Source of the DNA: 55-13 sp964501275
GTDB taxonomy: Bacteria; Armatimonadota; Fimbriimonadia; Fimbriimonadales; Fimbriimonadaceae
NCBI GenBank assembly: GCA_964501275.1
Contig: CAZCSP010000004.1
Span: forward strand, 127,487 to 191,486
Direction: 5' to 3'
Length of the DNA stretch: 64,000 nucleotides
A program made the position numbers and the translations under genes. How positions within the stretch are numbered: the stretch's first letter is position 1; each line of letters starts with the position of its first letter. Shown here one piece after another: positions 24,319-34,028 of this stretch. Under the pieces are notes generated by a model. That model ran no database searches. It had not been told where the DNA came from and saw nothing but the letters and a program-made list of their open reading frames with translations.

Positions 24319-26688
24319 ATGGGTGTGGCGACTCGCACGATAGCCAAAAAAGGGACGCGAGCGGCAAAGGTTCGCAAGAAGAGCCCAACCTGGTGGAAGT
24401 GGACCAAGCGTTCCTTCTTCCTGGGAGGCACGCTGTTCTTTATTGGCGGCATCGCTTTTGCTTACATGTTCGGCGAAGAGCTAAAGGTCGCCGGGGCCAA
24501 GGTTGCCAATCTGGATGACCTTCTCATAGAGGTCGAGCGGCCCCCCTCCCAGATTTTCAGCGCCGACGGCAAGCTTCTCTATCAGGTGAGCGCCGAGTAT
24601 CGCAAGCCGATCCGGTACGAGAAGATTCCAGAGAACGTCAAGGATGCCATCCTTGCAGCCGAAGACAAGCGGTTCTTTAGCCATCCCGGCGTCGATATCA
24701 AAGCCTTGGGACGCATCCTGTTCACCAATGTGAAAGAGCAGAGAGCCGCCCAGGGCGGGTCGACGCTCACGATGCAGCTTGCCAAGTTGCTGTATACGAA
24801 CAGCGAGAAGTCGTTCAAGCGAAAGTTGGGCGATATGGCGATGGCTTACACCATCGAGAAGAAGCTCACCAAAGAACAGATCCTCGAGCTATATGTGAAC
24901 AAGGTGTTCTTCGGGGGTGGAGCGCATGGGATCGCGGCGGCCGCAGACGTCTATTTCAATAAGTCGGTCGACAAACTGACCATCGGCGAGGCGGCATTGC
25001 TGGCCCGATGTGTTCGCCGCCCGAGCGAAGAAAATCCGTTCCGTAACCTCGACAAGGCGATGGACAACCGTGACACCGTTCTGCGCACCATGCTGGCGGA
25101 GGGGATGATCACTCAGGAGGAGTTCGACGAAGCCAAGGCTGAGAAGTACAAGTTCAAACAGCACGCCAACGGGGTTGCCGAGAAGTTTGTTCGCTCGGAG
25201 TACTTCGTATGGCATGTCCTGGAATCCTTGAAGAAGGAGTTCCCGGATATCAGCCTTTCACGGGGCGGCTACAAGATTTACACCACCCTCGATACCACCT
25301 TGCAGTCCCTGGCCGAAGCAGCCGTGAAAGAGACCGTTGACAACTACCGACGCCAGGGCGTGACGACGGCGGCATTCGTGGCAATGGATCGGGATGGACG
25401 GGTGCTGTGCGAGGTTGGGGGATTGGACTTCAAGAAGAACCAGTTCAATGTCGTCACCGACGGCTACCGCCAACCTGGGTCCAGCTTCAAGCCGTTCATC
25501 TACTCGGCAGCATTGTCGACCGGAGCGCTTGGGATCAACGACTCGATCTCTAACGAGAAGTTGGTTTGGCCGATGCCAGGTGCCGCAAAGCCTTGGACTC
25601 CGAAGAACTCCAACGGAAAGTATGGGGGCCACGTATCTGTCTCAACGGCATTCAAGATGTCGATGAACATCCCGATGGCGCGGGTGATGCAGAGAACAGG
25701 GCCTGAGGTGGCGCATAGTTATGCTCGCCAAAAGTTCGGGTTCAAGTCTCCAGACCTCCTACCCGTCCCTGCCCTCTGCTTGGGCTCGGGCGAGGTGACG
25801 CCCTTGGAGATGGCCTCGGCCTACAGCACCTTCATGCTGAGAGGCAACCGCGTCGAGCCGTACGTCATCACTCGCATGATCGAGCCCGATGGAACCGTTC
25901 ATGTCTTCCAACCAAAGGTGAATCGAAACGTCTTGGACGAGCGAGTCGCCGATGAGATGGATGCTCTGATGCGGATGGTGGTCACCAGTGGAACCGGTAC
26001 CCGCGCAGGAGTGGTGCCGAATGCAAGAGGCAAGACGGGAACGACCTCCGACAACAAGGACGCCTGGTTCTGCGGCTACGCAGATGGCGTGGTTGGAATC
26101 GGCTGGATTGCGAACGAAGTGCCTCGTGAGGGACGCTCCCCGATCTATCAGCCGATGGCTCGAAGCATCTTTGGCGGAACGGTGACGATTCAGTTCTGGA
26201 CCAAGGTGATGAAGTACGCCCAGCAACGATTTGGCAAGGAGATTGAGCGACCCTCCATGTCCAGCATCTTGCGGGACGGAGGCAGAACGGATCACGACGA
26301 CGATTCGGTTCCGGATGATGTGCCGAACGACACGCCGCCCAGCAACGATGACCCAGCCGACCCGCCCATCCTGGAACCCAGAGACCTTCCGGGCCAGCCC
26401 GCGACGGGTCCGGGCACAGGAACGACCGGCAATCCGGGCGCAAACCCTCCGGGAACGACGCCTCCGACTGGCCCTGCAACCCAGCCTCCGACAACCGATC
26501 CGCCGCCCGTCAAACCGCCCACCCGCAACACCGATCCTCCTCGGGATGAGAGGTTGGAGGAAGTGGAGATTTGTGCCGATACGGGGATGCGAGCCAGCAT
26601 CTATTGCCCAGAAACGGTAACCCGTCGTTTTGCCAGGGGCCAAGAGCCTCGACGCCGATGTACCACTCACGGAGGCGAGCATCGGTAG
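24319..26688 (+). CDS. class A penicillin-binding protein (PBP1A family)
   Basis: Bifunctional peptidoglycan synthase of up to 789 aa. A basic N-terminus and one membrane helix (FFLGGTLFFIGGIAFAYMF) come first. The GT51 glycosyltransferase domain has catalytic Glu115 in AAEDKRFFSHPG and GGSTLTMQLAK. The transpeptidase domain has S388-S-F-K391, SMN, and K572-T-G-T. The tail is Pro/Thr/Gly-rich (residues ~665-750), followed by a small Cys-containing end (CADTGMRASIYCPE). The true start may be GTG 24325, given the TATAAT at 24312. PBP2 follows 3 bp later, so lateral and elongation synthases are co-expressed. Confidence 0.96.
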   Translation: MGVATRTIAKKGTRAAKVRKKSPTWWKWTKRSFFLGGTLFFIGGIAFAYMFGEELKVAGAKVANLDDLLIEVERPPSQIFSADGKLLYQVSAEYRKPIRYEKIPENVKDAILAAEDKRFFSHPGVDIKALGRILFTNVKEQRAAQGGSTLTMQLAKLLYTNSEKSFKRKLGDMAMAYTIEKKLTKEQILELYVNKVFFGGGAHGIAAAADVYFNKSVDKLTIGEAALLARCVRRPSEENPFRNLDKAMDNRDTVLRTMLAEGMITQEEFDEAKAEKYKFKQHANGVAEKFVRSEYFVWHVLESLKKEFPDISLSRGGYKIYTTLDTTLQSLAEAAVKETVDNYRRQGVTTAAFVAMDRDGRVLCEVGGLDFKKNQFNVVTDGYRQPGSSFKPFIYSAALSTGALGINDSISNEKLVWPMPGAAKPWTPKNSNGKYGGHVSVSTAFKMSMNIPMARVMQRTGPEVAHSYARQKFGFKSPDLLPVPALCLGSGEVTPLEMASAYSTFMLRGNRVEPYVITRMIEPDGTVHVFQPKVNRNVLDERVADEMDALMRMVVTSGTGTRAGVVPNARGKTGTTSDNKDAWFCGYADGVVGIGWIANEVPREGRSPIYQPMARSIFGGTVTIQFWTKVMKYAQQRFGKEIERPSMSSILRDGGRTDHDDDSVPDDVPNDTPPSNDDPADPPILEPRDLPGQPATGPGTGTTGNPGANPPGTTPPTGPATQPPTTDPPPVKPPTRNTDPPRDERLEEVEICADTGMRASIYCPETVTRRFARGQEPRRRCTTHGGEHR

Positions 26689-26691
26689 CTT

Positions 26692-28542
26692 ATGTCGGTT
26701 ATCCACCAACCGCGCAAGCCTGAGCTAGACGTTCGCGTCCTCCTGTTTCCGTCGATTCTGTTTGTGCTCTTGGGCATTATCTTTTTGCGGCTTTGGTTCT
26801 TCCAGGTGGTGAAGGCTCAGAGCCTCGCAGAAAAGGCCCTCTCCATCAATCAGACGAACGTTCCCGAGTTGGCCCCTCGCGGACTCATCTTCGACCGGAA
26901 CGGGGTGATGCTGGCCGGAGTCAAGCCGCAGTGGGTCGTCACCGCCGTTCCTCGGGCGGTGGACAAAAATCCCGAGGTGCTGGAGAAGGTCGCGAAGATA
27001 TTGGGAGCCGACGCCAAGAAACTCGCCACGAAAATGGAACAGGGAAGGTGGAAACCCTGGGTGCCCGCCCCCATCCATATCGGCGCGAATACCCAGACCG
27101 CCAGTATCCTCGCCGAGCGGAGCGATGAGTTTCCCGGCATCGACGTGCGCTCTCAGCCGATGCGCTACTACACCGACCCGACCTCCTTCTCCCACCTGAT
27201 GGGCTACGTTTGGGTGCCGAGCGAGAAGGATGTGAAGCGCATTCGGGAGTTCGGCAAGGAGCCGGCGGACTATGTAGGGCGGGGAGGCATCGAGGAGTTC
27301 TATGAGAAGAACTTGATGGGCGAAGCGGGCGAGATTCGCATGGAGCAGGATGCCAAGCGACGCCCAACCAAGGTCCTTGGCCGGGACATCCCGGTTGCCG
27401 GAGACCAACTCATCCTCAGCTTGGACAAGAACCTTCAGCAGGAGGCCATGAAGCTTCTGGCGGGCAGGAAGGGCGCGGTAGTCGCGGTGGACCCCAAGAC
27501 CGGCGAGATCCTCTGCATGGCCAGCACCCCTTCTTTCGATCTGCGACTCTTCAAGAACGGCATCAGCCAGAGCGAGTACAACCAGATCAACAACAACCCC
27601 GCCAAGCCGTTCATGAACCGCCCGATTCAGCTCAAATATGCCCCCGGCTCGACATTCAAGATCGTCACCGCCATCGCCGCGATGGAGCAGGGAGTATTCG
27701 ACCCCAATCGTCCGGAATACTGCAGCGGCGGTATTCAAGTGGGCAACAAGAAGATCAAGTGCATGGGTGTCCACGGTTCGATTACCTTTCACCGGGCAAT
27801 GGCGAAGTCCTGTAATGCGTATTTCATTAGCCTCGCTCTTAAATCAAAACGCGCGGGGATGATTGAAGCGGCGGAAGGTGTCGGCATCTACCAAAAGTCG
27901 GGAATGGACTTGCCGCCCGGAGCAGAGCGGCGTGGAGACATAGCGACCGAGCGGTATATGGCCAAATACTATCCAAAGCATCGCTGGGCATTGGGTGATA
28001 CCGCGAACTTAGGGATTGGGCAGGGGGTTCTCGCCGTGACTCCGATTCAAATGGCAAACGTGGCGGCCCTGGTCGCAAACAATGGCACCAGTTATCGACC
28101 TCACCTCGTAAGAGGTATTCGGCATCCCGCAGATCCTTCACAAGTGTCCAAAGTCACACCGGAGGCGATTCATCAGATAGAGGCCAGTCCGGCGTTTTGG
28201 TCGGCGATGAAATCTGCTTTGGTGGACGTGATCGAGGCGGGAACGGCGGGGCGGGCGCGGATACCGGGTATTCGGTGGGGCGGCAAAACCGGTAGCGCGG
28301 AGGAGAAGAAGAATCGCAAGACCCACAGTTGGTTCGTTGGCTTCGCCCCTTACGACAACCCAAAGATCGCGATCTGTGTTCTTCTGGAAGAGGCGGGACA
28401 TGGCGGCGACGTGGCGGCTCCTATTGCCCGGGGAGTCGTCGAGCGTTACCTACTTCCGCCCAAAGCCCCGATCGCTTCGTCGAACAAGCCCACGGATTCT
28501 CGCACGACATCGGCTTCCGCGTCCTTGCCCAACGTTCGGTAG
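26692..28542 (+). CDS. mrdA: penicillin-binding protein 2 (class B, elongation)
   Basis: A 616-aa class B transpeptidase. One membrane helix (LLFPSILFVLLGIIFLRLWFF) comes first, then a dimerisation/pedestal domain with APRGLIFDRNG and the PBP2-type LMGYVW and GRGGIEEFYEK. The catalytic motifs are S320-T-F-K323, S373-C-N375 and K532-T-G534. Overall order and length fit MrdA/PBP2 rather than FtsI. It is the second gene after PBP1A. Its last 97 bp overlap the convergent O-antigen-ligase-like gene. No rodA or mreBCD genes are in the window. Confidence 0.92.
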   Translation: MSVIHQPRKPELDVRVLLFPSILFVLLGIIFLRLWFFQVVKAQSLAEKALSINQTNVPELAPRGLIFDRNGVMLAGVKPQWVVTAVPRAVDKNPEVLEKVAKILGADAKKLATKMEQGRWKPWVPAPIHIGANTQTASILAERSDEFPGIDVRSQPMRYYTDPTSFSHLMGYVWVPSEKDVKRIREFGKEPADYVGRGGIEEFYEKNLMGEAGEIRMEQDAKRRPTKVLGRDIPVAGDQLILSLDKNLQQEAMKLLAGRKGAVVAVDPKTGEILCMASTPSFDLRLFKNGISQSEYNQINNNPAKPFMNRPIQLKYAPGSTFKIVTAIAAMEQGVFDPNRPEYCSGGIQVGNKKIKCMGVHGSITFHRAMAKSCNAYFISLALKSKRAGMIEAAEGVGIYQKSGMDLPPGAERRGDIATERYMAKYYPKHRWALGDTANLGIGQGVLAVTPIQMANVAALVANNGTSYRPHLVRGIRHPADPSQVSKVTPEAIHQIEASPAFWSAMKSALVDVIEAGTAGRARIPGIRWGGKTGSAEEKKNRKTHSWFVGFAPYDNPKIAICVLLEEAGHGGDVAAPIARGVVERYLLPPKAPIASSNKPTDSRTTSASASLPNVR

Positions 28543-30602
28543 AGCTTCTCCAGTTCTGCAGCGACCAGACGACCCTTTTCGCAGGTCGAAACGGCCTTCT
28601 CGACCGACTCCCCGCCAAAGTCGCCTCCGTCAACCGCATACTTCTTGACCTCGGGAACGGTGGAGGATGCGTACTGTTTCAGGAAGTCCAACGCACCTTG
28701 GAGCAGATCGGCCTTAGTTGCCGGGTCGTTCGTCAATCCGGCGAGGAAGATGCGGGCGTCGGCAGTCGCCGTCTCCACCATCTGGGGCAGAGCGCGGATT
28801 TGGAAGTAGGGGGTGGTTTCCACCGCCATCATCCGCTCCGCGTAGTTCTTGGCCCGGGCCGTATCCCCGAACTCCTGGCATAGATCCAGGCCGAGTCGCA
28901 GGGTGTTCAGATTGTTGGGATCGCGGGTCAATGCCGCGTTGATCGCAGATTCGGCGGAAGCAAACTTACGTTGGGATTGGTAGAACTTGGCTTGGTTACG
29001 GAGAATGCGCGGCGAAGGCCCTGACCGAACCGCCTCCGTGATCGCTACTTCACGCTGTTGCGGATCGATGAGGTAGAGGGTGTTCCACCCTTCGGCATCC
29101 AACGGGGCCTTTCGAACCAGATTCTCAGTTAGCGTCCGGGCCAGGGTGATGTCGCCGGTTTGTAGAGCGTGGCGAATCTGCGCCCGCTGCCACTCAGCCC
29201 ATCCGACGAAGCCCAGCATGAAGATCGGCAACAGAGTGAGAACCGAGAACGCGACTCGCACGCTCTTCGGTGTGAACTCAGGGGCCACCGAATCCGCGCT
29301 CAAACACAGTCCAACCCCCATCAGAAGAAAAAACGCCAGCCCGATGCCGAAGTAGTAAAGGTTGGACTCGAACATCCCATGCGCAAAGGTGCCGACCAGC
29401 GCCGCCACAATCCCGGCTCGCAGAAGATTGGACTCCTCCGGCATGGACTTCGCGCCTCGGAACATCAGGATCAGCCAGATGATCAGGATAGAAAGAAACA
29501 GCAACGGCGCCAGCAGTGAAGCCTCTACTGCCAACTGGAGAAGGTTGTTGTGTGCATGTTGGGTTTGAGTGGTGAGTCCGGATCGGGAGCCTTCATACCG
29601 ATAGGTGCCGATGCCGTAGCCAGTGGGATACTTGACCGAGATGTCCCAACTGCCTTTCCATAGCAGTTTGCGGAATCCAAGCGACTGGGCCTGCGTGTCC
29701 TCATAGGAGGCCATCCTCCCCAGGGATGGACTGCTGGAAGATGCGGATTGGTTGGCCTTTTGGATTCCCGTAAACAGCCCAAATCCGGCCAACAGGAGCA
29801 AAACCGCGACGCCTGCCCGCTGAACCTTCGCCCTTCCACCCTTGGACCACACCAGCGCCAGCAAGGCAAACACCAGCACTCCCACGACGACCGCGCCCAG
29901 TCCTGCTTTGGAACCGGTGAGAAAGATCGCCGCCGAGATGAGCGTGCAACCAACCCCCGCGAGCAAAGCCGGAACCTTGGGCAAAGAGGGAATCAGCCCA
30001 ACTCCGATCAGGAGGCCGATGAGGAAGATGCCTGCGGTGGCATTTGGGTTGATCCACCCGGCAAAGATGCGGTAGCTCGGGTCGAGGGATCGCATCTCCT
30101 GGTACTCCACCCCAATTCCATATAGGGCCAGAAAGCAGATTCCTACGAACAGGGCGGTGATAACCAAAATAGGTCCCTGCCGACGTCCCAGAATCGCCAC
30201 GGCGGCGAACAGGGTGAGAGCGTATAGAAGCCATTCTCCAAGGACTCCCATGGAGACGAAACGGAAACTGGACAGACCGACCGAGATCATGAGGAGACCG
30301 AAGAATCCGATCATTAGGCCAGCTAACTTTATGCTTGGAATCTGGATGACCGCCCTCTGGAACAAACTGATCGCCATCGCAGCCGCAACCAACAGTCCGA
30401 TGCAGAAATGGCTGAGAAGTGGCGTCTCGAAACCCTGGAGCAATGGGCCGCCCAGCATAGAGCGGAGGAGGGGGCCGAAGCCGGGCTCGAGGCGGAGGGA
30501 TTGGTCCAGGGAGACCTGACCTCCGATCAGGGGGATCAGGAAGGCGGCGATCGCCAGGAGGACCTGCGATGGGGTGAAGCGCTTTATCGTTTCGCCAGCC
30601 AT
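28446..30602 (-). CDS. O-antigen ligase-like membrane protein with TPR tail
   Basis: A 718-aa protein with about 12 membrane helices over residues 10-465 and the Wzy/WaaL-type periplasmic loop (GYGIGTYRYEGSRSG, TQHAHNNLLQLAVE). A soluble TPR-like C-terminal domain (RKFASAESAINAALTRDPNN) follows. The family polymerises or ligates lipid-linked glycans at the periplasmic face. ATG 30602 was chosen; it lies inside the end of the upstream GT2 gene. With two GT2 genes upstream on the same strand it forms a small surface-polysaccharide operon. It is convergent with mrdA, overlapping by 97 bp. Confidence 0.85.
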   Translation of the reverse strand: MAGETIKRFTPSQVLLAIAAFLIPLIGGQVSLDQSLRLEPGFGPLLRSMLGGPLLQGFETPLLSHFCIGLLVAAAMAISLFQRAVIQIPSIKLAGLMIGFFGLLMISVGLSSFRFVSMGVLGEWLLYALTLFAAVAILGRRQGPILVITALFVGICFLALYGIGVEYQEMRSLDPSYRIFAGWINPNATAGIFLIGLLIGVGLIPSLPKVPALLAGVGCTLISAAIFLTGSKAGLGAVVVGVLVFALLALVWSKGGRAKVQRAGVAVLLLLAGFGLFTGIQKANQSASSSSPSLGRMASYEDTQAQSLGFRKLLWKGSWDISVKYPTGYGIGTYRYEGSRSGLTTQTQHAHNNLLQLAVEASLLAPLLFLSILIIWLILMFRGAKSMPEESNLLRAGIVAALVGTFAHGMFESNLYYFGIGLAFFLLMGVGLCLSADSVAPEFTPKSVRVAFSVLTLLPIFMLGFVGWAEWQRAQIRHALQTGDITLARTLTENLVRKAPLDAEGWNTLYLIDPQQREVAITEAVRSGPSPRILRNQAKFYQSQRKFASAESAINAALTRDPNNLNTLRLGLDLCQEFGDTARAKNYAERMMAVETTPYFQIRALPQMVETATADARIFLAGLTNDPATKADLLQGALDFLKQYASSTVPEVKKYAVDGGDFGGESVEKAVSTCEKGRLVAAELEKLYRTLGKDAEADVVRESVGLFDEAIGALGGSR

Positions 30603-31495
30603 CTCTTCACCACATCGATCTTGTTCTTCACAATGAATAATCCCGCCCGCATGGATAATGCGAGACCCGCGCCTACAAATGCAAACGGTCTCCACCAAAA
30701 GAGGCGCTCGGGAAGCTGGTTTTTAGTGTAGAAGCGGAACATGGAGCGGTGGAAGCGACCGATCATGCGGTTGGGGGCCTTGTCCGTGCTTCGCCCGATA
30801 GCGTGGGTAATGACGGATAGTGGGTAATACACTACTTTTCTTCCCGACTTCCAAACCCGCCAGCACCAATCCACGTCTTCGCAGAACATGAAGTAGGCGG
30901 GATCGAAGGTCCCGACCTCGGCGATCACCTCTTCGCTTACTAGAAACGCCGCTCCCGAGACCCAATCGACCTCGGTCGGCTTGGCCCGGTCGAGGTCTTC
31001 CATCAGGTAGTCCTTTGTGAAGCGGTTGTTGGGGAACCACTTGCCGATGAAGGTGTTGCGAAACAGGGCCGCCATTGGGTTCGGGAAGCGGCGGCAACTG
31101 TATTGGAGGGAGCCGTCGGGGTTCAGAAGCTTGGGGGCGACGATTCCGACTTCGGGATGGGCGGAGAGGTAGTCGAGCAGGCCCCGAATCGCGCCGGGGT
31201 GGACGATGGTGTCTGAGTTCAACGGGAAGGCGTGGGGAGCTTGGCGGATGGCGATGGCGTGGTTGTGGCCTCCGGTGAATCCCAGGTTCTCAAACATCCG
31301 CTCCAGGCGCACCCAAGGGAACTCGGCAGCGATCATATCGGGGGAGCCGTCCTCGGAGTTGTTGTCCACCACGATCACCTCGAACCGGGCCTCGTCGTGG
31401 ATCGCCTCCAAACTGGCCAGACACGCCCGAGTGTCTTCGAGCGTGTTCCAACTGCAGATGGTGATGCTAACTTCTAAATCCGGCACTGTATCCAC
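30584..31495 (-). CDS. GT2 family glycosyltransferase
   Basis: A 303-aa GT-A fold glycosyltransferase. It shows VSITICSWNTLEDTRACLASL at the N-terminus, IVVDNNSEDGS, the modified metal motif LNSDT, VDWVSGAAFLVSEEV, and the acceptor-side FMFCEDVDWCWR. It resembles rhamnosyl/WbbL-like GT2 enzymes. It overlaps the second GT2 gene upstream by 29 bp and the ligase-like gene downstream by 19 bp, so all three are one operon. The donor sugar cannot be told. Confidence 0.9.
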   Translation of the reverse strand: MDTVPDLEVSITICSWNTLEDTRACLASLEAIHDEARFEVIVVDNNSEDGSPDMIAAEFPWVRLERMFENLGFTGGHNHAIAIRQAPHAFPLNSDTIVHPGAIRGLLDYLSAHPEVGIVAPKLLNPDGSLQYSCRRFPNPMAALFRNTFIGKWFPNNRFTKDYLMEDLDRAKPTEVDWVSGAAFLVSEEVIAEVGTFDPAYFMFCEDVDWCWRVWKSGRKVVYYPLSVITHAIGRSTDKAPNRMIGRFHRSMFRFYTKNQLPERLFWWRPFAFVGAGLALSMRAGLFIVKNKIDVVKRWLAKR

Positions 31496-32324
31496 GGGCG
31501 CGCACCCAGGCGGCGGCGATCACTATTCCAAAAACCAGCCAGTAGAGCGGAGCGTTCCACCAGCGCATCCGATGCTTGCGCAGGAATCGGACCAGGCTGC
31601 GGTGGGACTCCCAGATCATGCTTTTTCTCACCTGCTTGGTTCCTTCTCCGCCATGGTGGATGACCCGAACTTGAGGCGAGTAGAGGCAGGGCCAGCCTTT
31701 CTGGTGGAGCCGGTAGAGCAGATCGACTTCGTTGAAGAAGATGGGAAAGTTTTCGTCGAACGGTCTTTGCGGATCGCCGATGTCGGATAGCGCTTCACGG
31801 CGGAAGAGAAGGAAGGTGCCCATGGGCTGGGGGGCGGGCTGCTCTTGGTCGTAGTCGAAGTCGGGCAGGCGGTAGCTTCCGAAGGGACCGGCTTTGATTC
31901 CCAGAAGGTCGCCCGCGATGCCGAGGATAGTGGGGAAGCCTCGGACGGATTGCTGGGTCGAGCCATCGAGTGCGATCTGTTTGGCGCCTAGGGTTCCGTA
32001 CCGGGGGTTGGCGTCCATGACGTCGATGGCACGTTGGAGGCTGTCGTCATCGAACTCGGTGTCGGGGTTGAGGGTGAGGAGGTATTCCCCTTGAGCGGCG
32101 GCGAAGGCGAGGTTGTTTCCCTTGGCGTAGCCGGTGTTCTCCTTGCTGGCGATGAGGGTGACGCCGAGGAACTCCTCTCGCACCATCTCCGCGCTCCCAT
32201 CTTGCGAGGCGTTGTCCACGACGATCACCTCTTGTGGGCCTTTTGCGGGGAATTCCTCCATCGACCGGAGGCACTTGCGAAGGAGGTCGCGGGTGTTCCA
32301 GTTGACGATGAGGATGCTCAGCAT
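31467..32324 (-). CDS. GT2 family glycosyltransferase
   Basis: A 285-aa WbbL-like glycosyltransferase and first gene of the polysaccharide operon. Motifs in order are LSILIVNWNTRDLLRKCL, VIVVDNASQDGS, YLLTLNPDTEF (donor/metal site), MGTFLLFRREAL, and FFNEVDLLYRL. A C-terminal amphipathic/hydrophobic segment (WWNAPLYWLVFGIVIAAAW) suggests membrane association. It is paralogous to the adjacent 303-aa gene. A TATTCT box lies 10 nt upstream of the ATG, which may be a short-leader promoter. Confidence 0.9.
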   Translation of the reverse strand: MLSILIVNWNTRDLLRKCLRSMEEFPAKGPQEVIVVDNASQDGSAEMVREEFLGVTLIASKENTGYAKGNNLAFAAAQGEYLLTLNPDTEFDDDSLQRAIDVMDANPRYGTLGAKQIALDGSTQQSVRGFPTILGIAGDLLGIKAGPFGSYRLPDFDYDQEQPAPQPMGTFLLFRREALSDIGDPQRPFDENFPIFFNEVDLLYRLHQKGWPCLYSPQVRVIHHGGEGTKQVRKSMIWESHRSLVRFLRKHRMRWWNAPLYWLVFGIVIAAAWVRARGYSAGFRS

Positions 32325-32380
32325 CGGGGTTGGGAGAATACCTGGGACGGTGTTGCGGCATTTCGGGGTTGGGAGTTTGG

Positions 32381-32413
32381 GAGTGCGGAGTTCTAAGTGC
32401 GACGTGCTGAGTT
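32381..32413. repeat. gtgcggagttctaa-word repeat
   Basis: Contains gagtgcggagttctaagtgc, then gacgtgctgag. The same words build the palindrome at 36589-36734, at the other edge of the island. Confidence 0.5.
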
Positions 32414-32663
32414 GTCTGCCTCAGGGCCGAATGCTACTGGCTTCCACCCGCTACAGTGTTGGACTTCTCCCGCCATGCGATACGTCCACTGGAATCTGGC
32501 AACGCGGGGGATATGGAGAGATGCCTTGGGAATACCGTTATCCAGTGCTAAGATTGAGGGAGGATGGTCTGTGGAACGAGGAGGTTGGCTTGGCGATCTA
32601 GCCTCAGGGCTGCGGTTTTGTGGAATGAGGAGTCCAGTGGCATGAGCGCCCGGAGGCAAAGAA
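32414..32663 (+). repeat. CCTCAGGG element, copy A
   Basis: A 250-bp element beginning gtctgcctcagggc and ending near ggaggcaaagaa. By eye it is base-for-base identical to 34824-35073 (copy B). It includes agcctcagggctgcgg near 32600. It marks the left edge of the lower-GC island. From here to 32957 I see no gene; the remaining sequence (32664-32957) is AT-richer and featureless. Confidence 0.85.
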
Positions 32664-32957
32664 GAGTCGAAAAAGTCTCTGTGGCGCTTACAACCCAGGA
32701 TTACGCTAAGACACACAAAACCCGATAGAGCCAGCCTAAACTGTTATATACTGGTCTGCGGAATGCTTAGTCGAGGCTTAGATTCATACTACGCTTGCCT
32801 GAGCAAGAGAAGGAAATATGCGCGCAACGAATGCAACCTTTTGCCCAAGCATTGTTCTGGTGCAGGGGTTACTTCATTCGCCTCTTCGCATGTCAAGAAC
32901 ACGTGCCAAGAGGTTCGCAAAGTGATTCTTTGATTCGAGATATTAGGTAAATCTATT

Positions 32958-33839
32958 ATGTCTACGCATATCTTATCTGTAATTTTCTTTGTATTTTCTC
33001 AACCATTCGAACCTAGCGACTCGCAAGCAATGGCACTCCGCAGGACGGCTACACTTCACAGAGCAGTTTTATCAGGTGACACTTCAAAGATAGCACTACT
33101 CATCAATGAAAAGGCAGATCCGTTCAGGCGCATCAACGACAAGGACGCAATGCGTGTGGCGGTAGCGCATAAAAAGCTAGATTCGCTAATCGCATTGTTC
33201 AACGCAATGTCTCAAAACGCTCGCAGATATGCGGCTCAATTTGCCTTTGAGTATTGCCTTGAGTTTGACTACAAAGATGGCCTTGTTGAAGTGTTGGCTG
33301 TAGCAAAACCAGACAGACTGCATACTCCCGCCATTTCGCTGGCCATCCTGTTAGGAGCAGATCAGTGTGTTGATGTATTACTCCGGAACGGCTATGACCC
33401 TAACAAACTAGATTGGCAACAGAGGCCAGCCATTATTTACGCTGCGCTAAATGGGCGCATAGATCTAATTCAACGCCTTGCGAAACACGGCGTTTCCGTA
33501 AATAGTATCGATGGCGAGGGGAACTCTCCTCTGCATTTAGCCGCGCCGAAGTTCGAGCTTCTGAAGGAACTATTGAAGCTTGGAGCCGATGTGAATGCGG
33601 TGAATACACTTGGAAGAACGCCTTTATTCGCCGTTAAGGATGTAGAATGCGCCAAGATTCTAGTTGAGCACAAGGCCAATATCAATAGAGTCGATTTGAC
33701 GAACTATACGGCAGACGAGTGGCTTATTAAATCGGGATATTCAGAAGCAGGGCTATATCTCCAGATGATGAGAAGAGAAGGGACGCGTTACGGTTTCCAA
33801 GGCATTGTCCAGGATCGTCTGGCGATCAACCTCGACTAA
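32958..33839 (+). CDS. ankyrin-repeat protein
   Basis: A 293-aa protein. A hydrophobic start (HILSVIFFVFSQPFE) suggests export. Four to five ankyrin repeats then follow (TLHRAVLSGDTSKIALLINEKAD; PAIIYAALNGRIDLIQRLAKHG; SPLHLAAPKFELLKELLKLGAD; TPLFAVKDVECAKILVEHKAN). Ankyrin repeats mediate protein binding, so no enzymatic role is implied. Codon usage is visibly less GC-rich than in flanking genes, fitting an acquired cassette. It is bounded upstream by element copy A and downstream by a good terminator. Confidence 0.75.
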   Translation: MSTHILSVIFFVFSQPFEPSDSQAMALRRTATLHRAVLSGDTSKIALLINEKADPFRRINDKDAMRVAVAHKKLDSLIALFNAMSQNARRYAAQFAFEYCLEFDYKDGLVEVLAVAKPDRLHTPAISLAILLGADQCVDVLLRNGYDPNKLDWQQRPAIIYAALNGRIDLIQRLAKHGVSVNSIDGEGNSPLHLAAPKFELLKELLKLGADVNAVNTLGRTPLFAVKDVECAKILVEHKANINRVDLTNYTADEWLIKSGYSEAGLYLQMMRREGTRYGFQGIVQDRLAINLD

Positions 33840-33981
33840 ATTAGTAGCTGTTTCGCATGAGCAAATTCGCCTTGGCTGGGAACGAAGTAAGAGCACTCAT
33901 CGCAGGATGACTGCTCCTGTAAACTGTTGCGAGACTACTAGCTCGAATTGGTGCCTGATTCCTGATGGAAACTGCAAGACG

Positions 33982-34010
33982 ACTCAAACGTCTTTATCGT
34001 TTGAGTTTTA
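33982..34010 (+). terminator. intrinsic terminator after the ankyrin gene
   Basis: The perfect stem actcaaacg/cgtttgagt with a 7-nt loop is followed by tttta. Confidence 0.75.
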
Positions 34011-34028
34011 AACTTGGCTGGATGGTGA

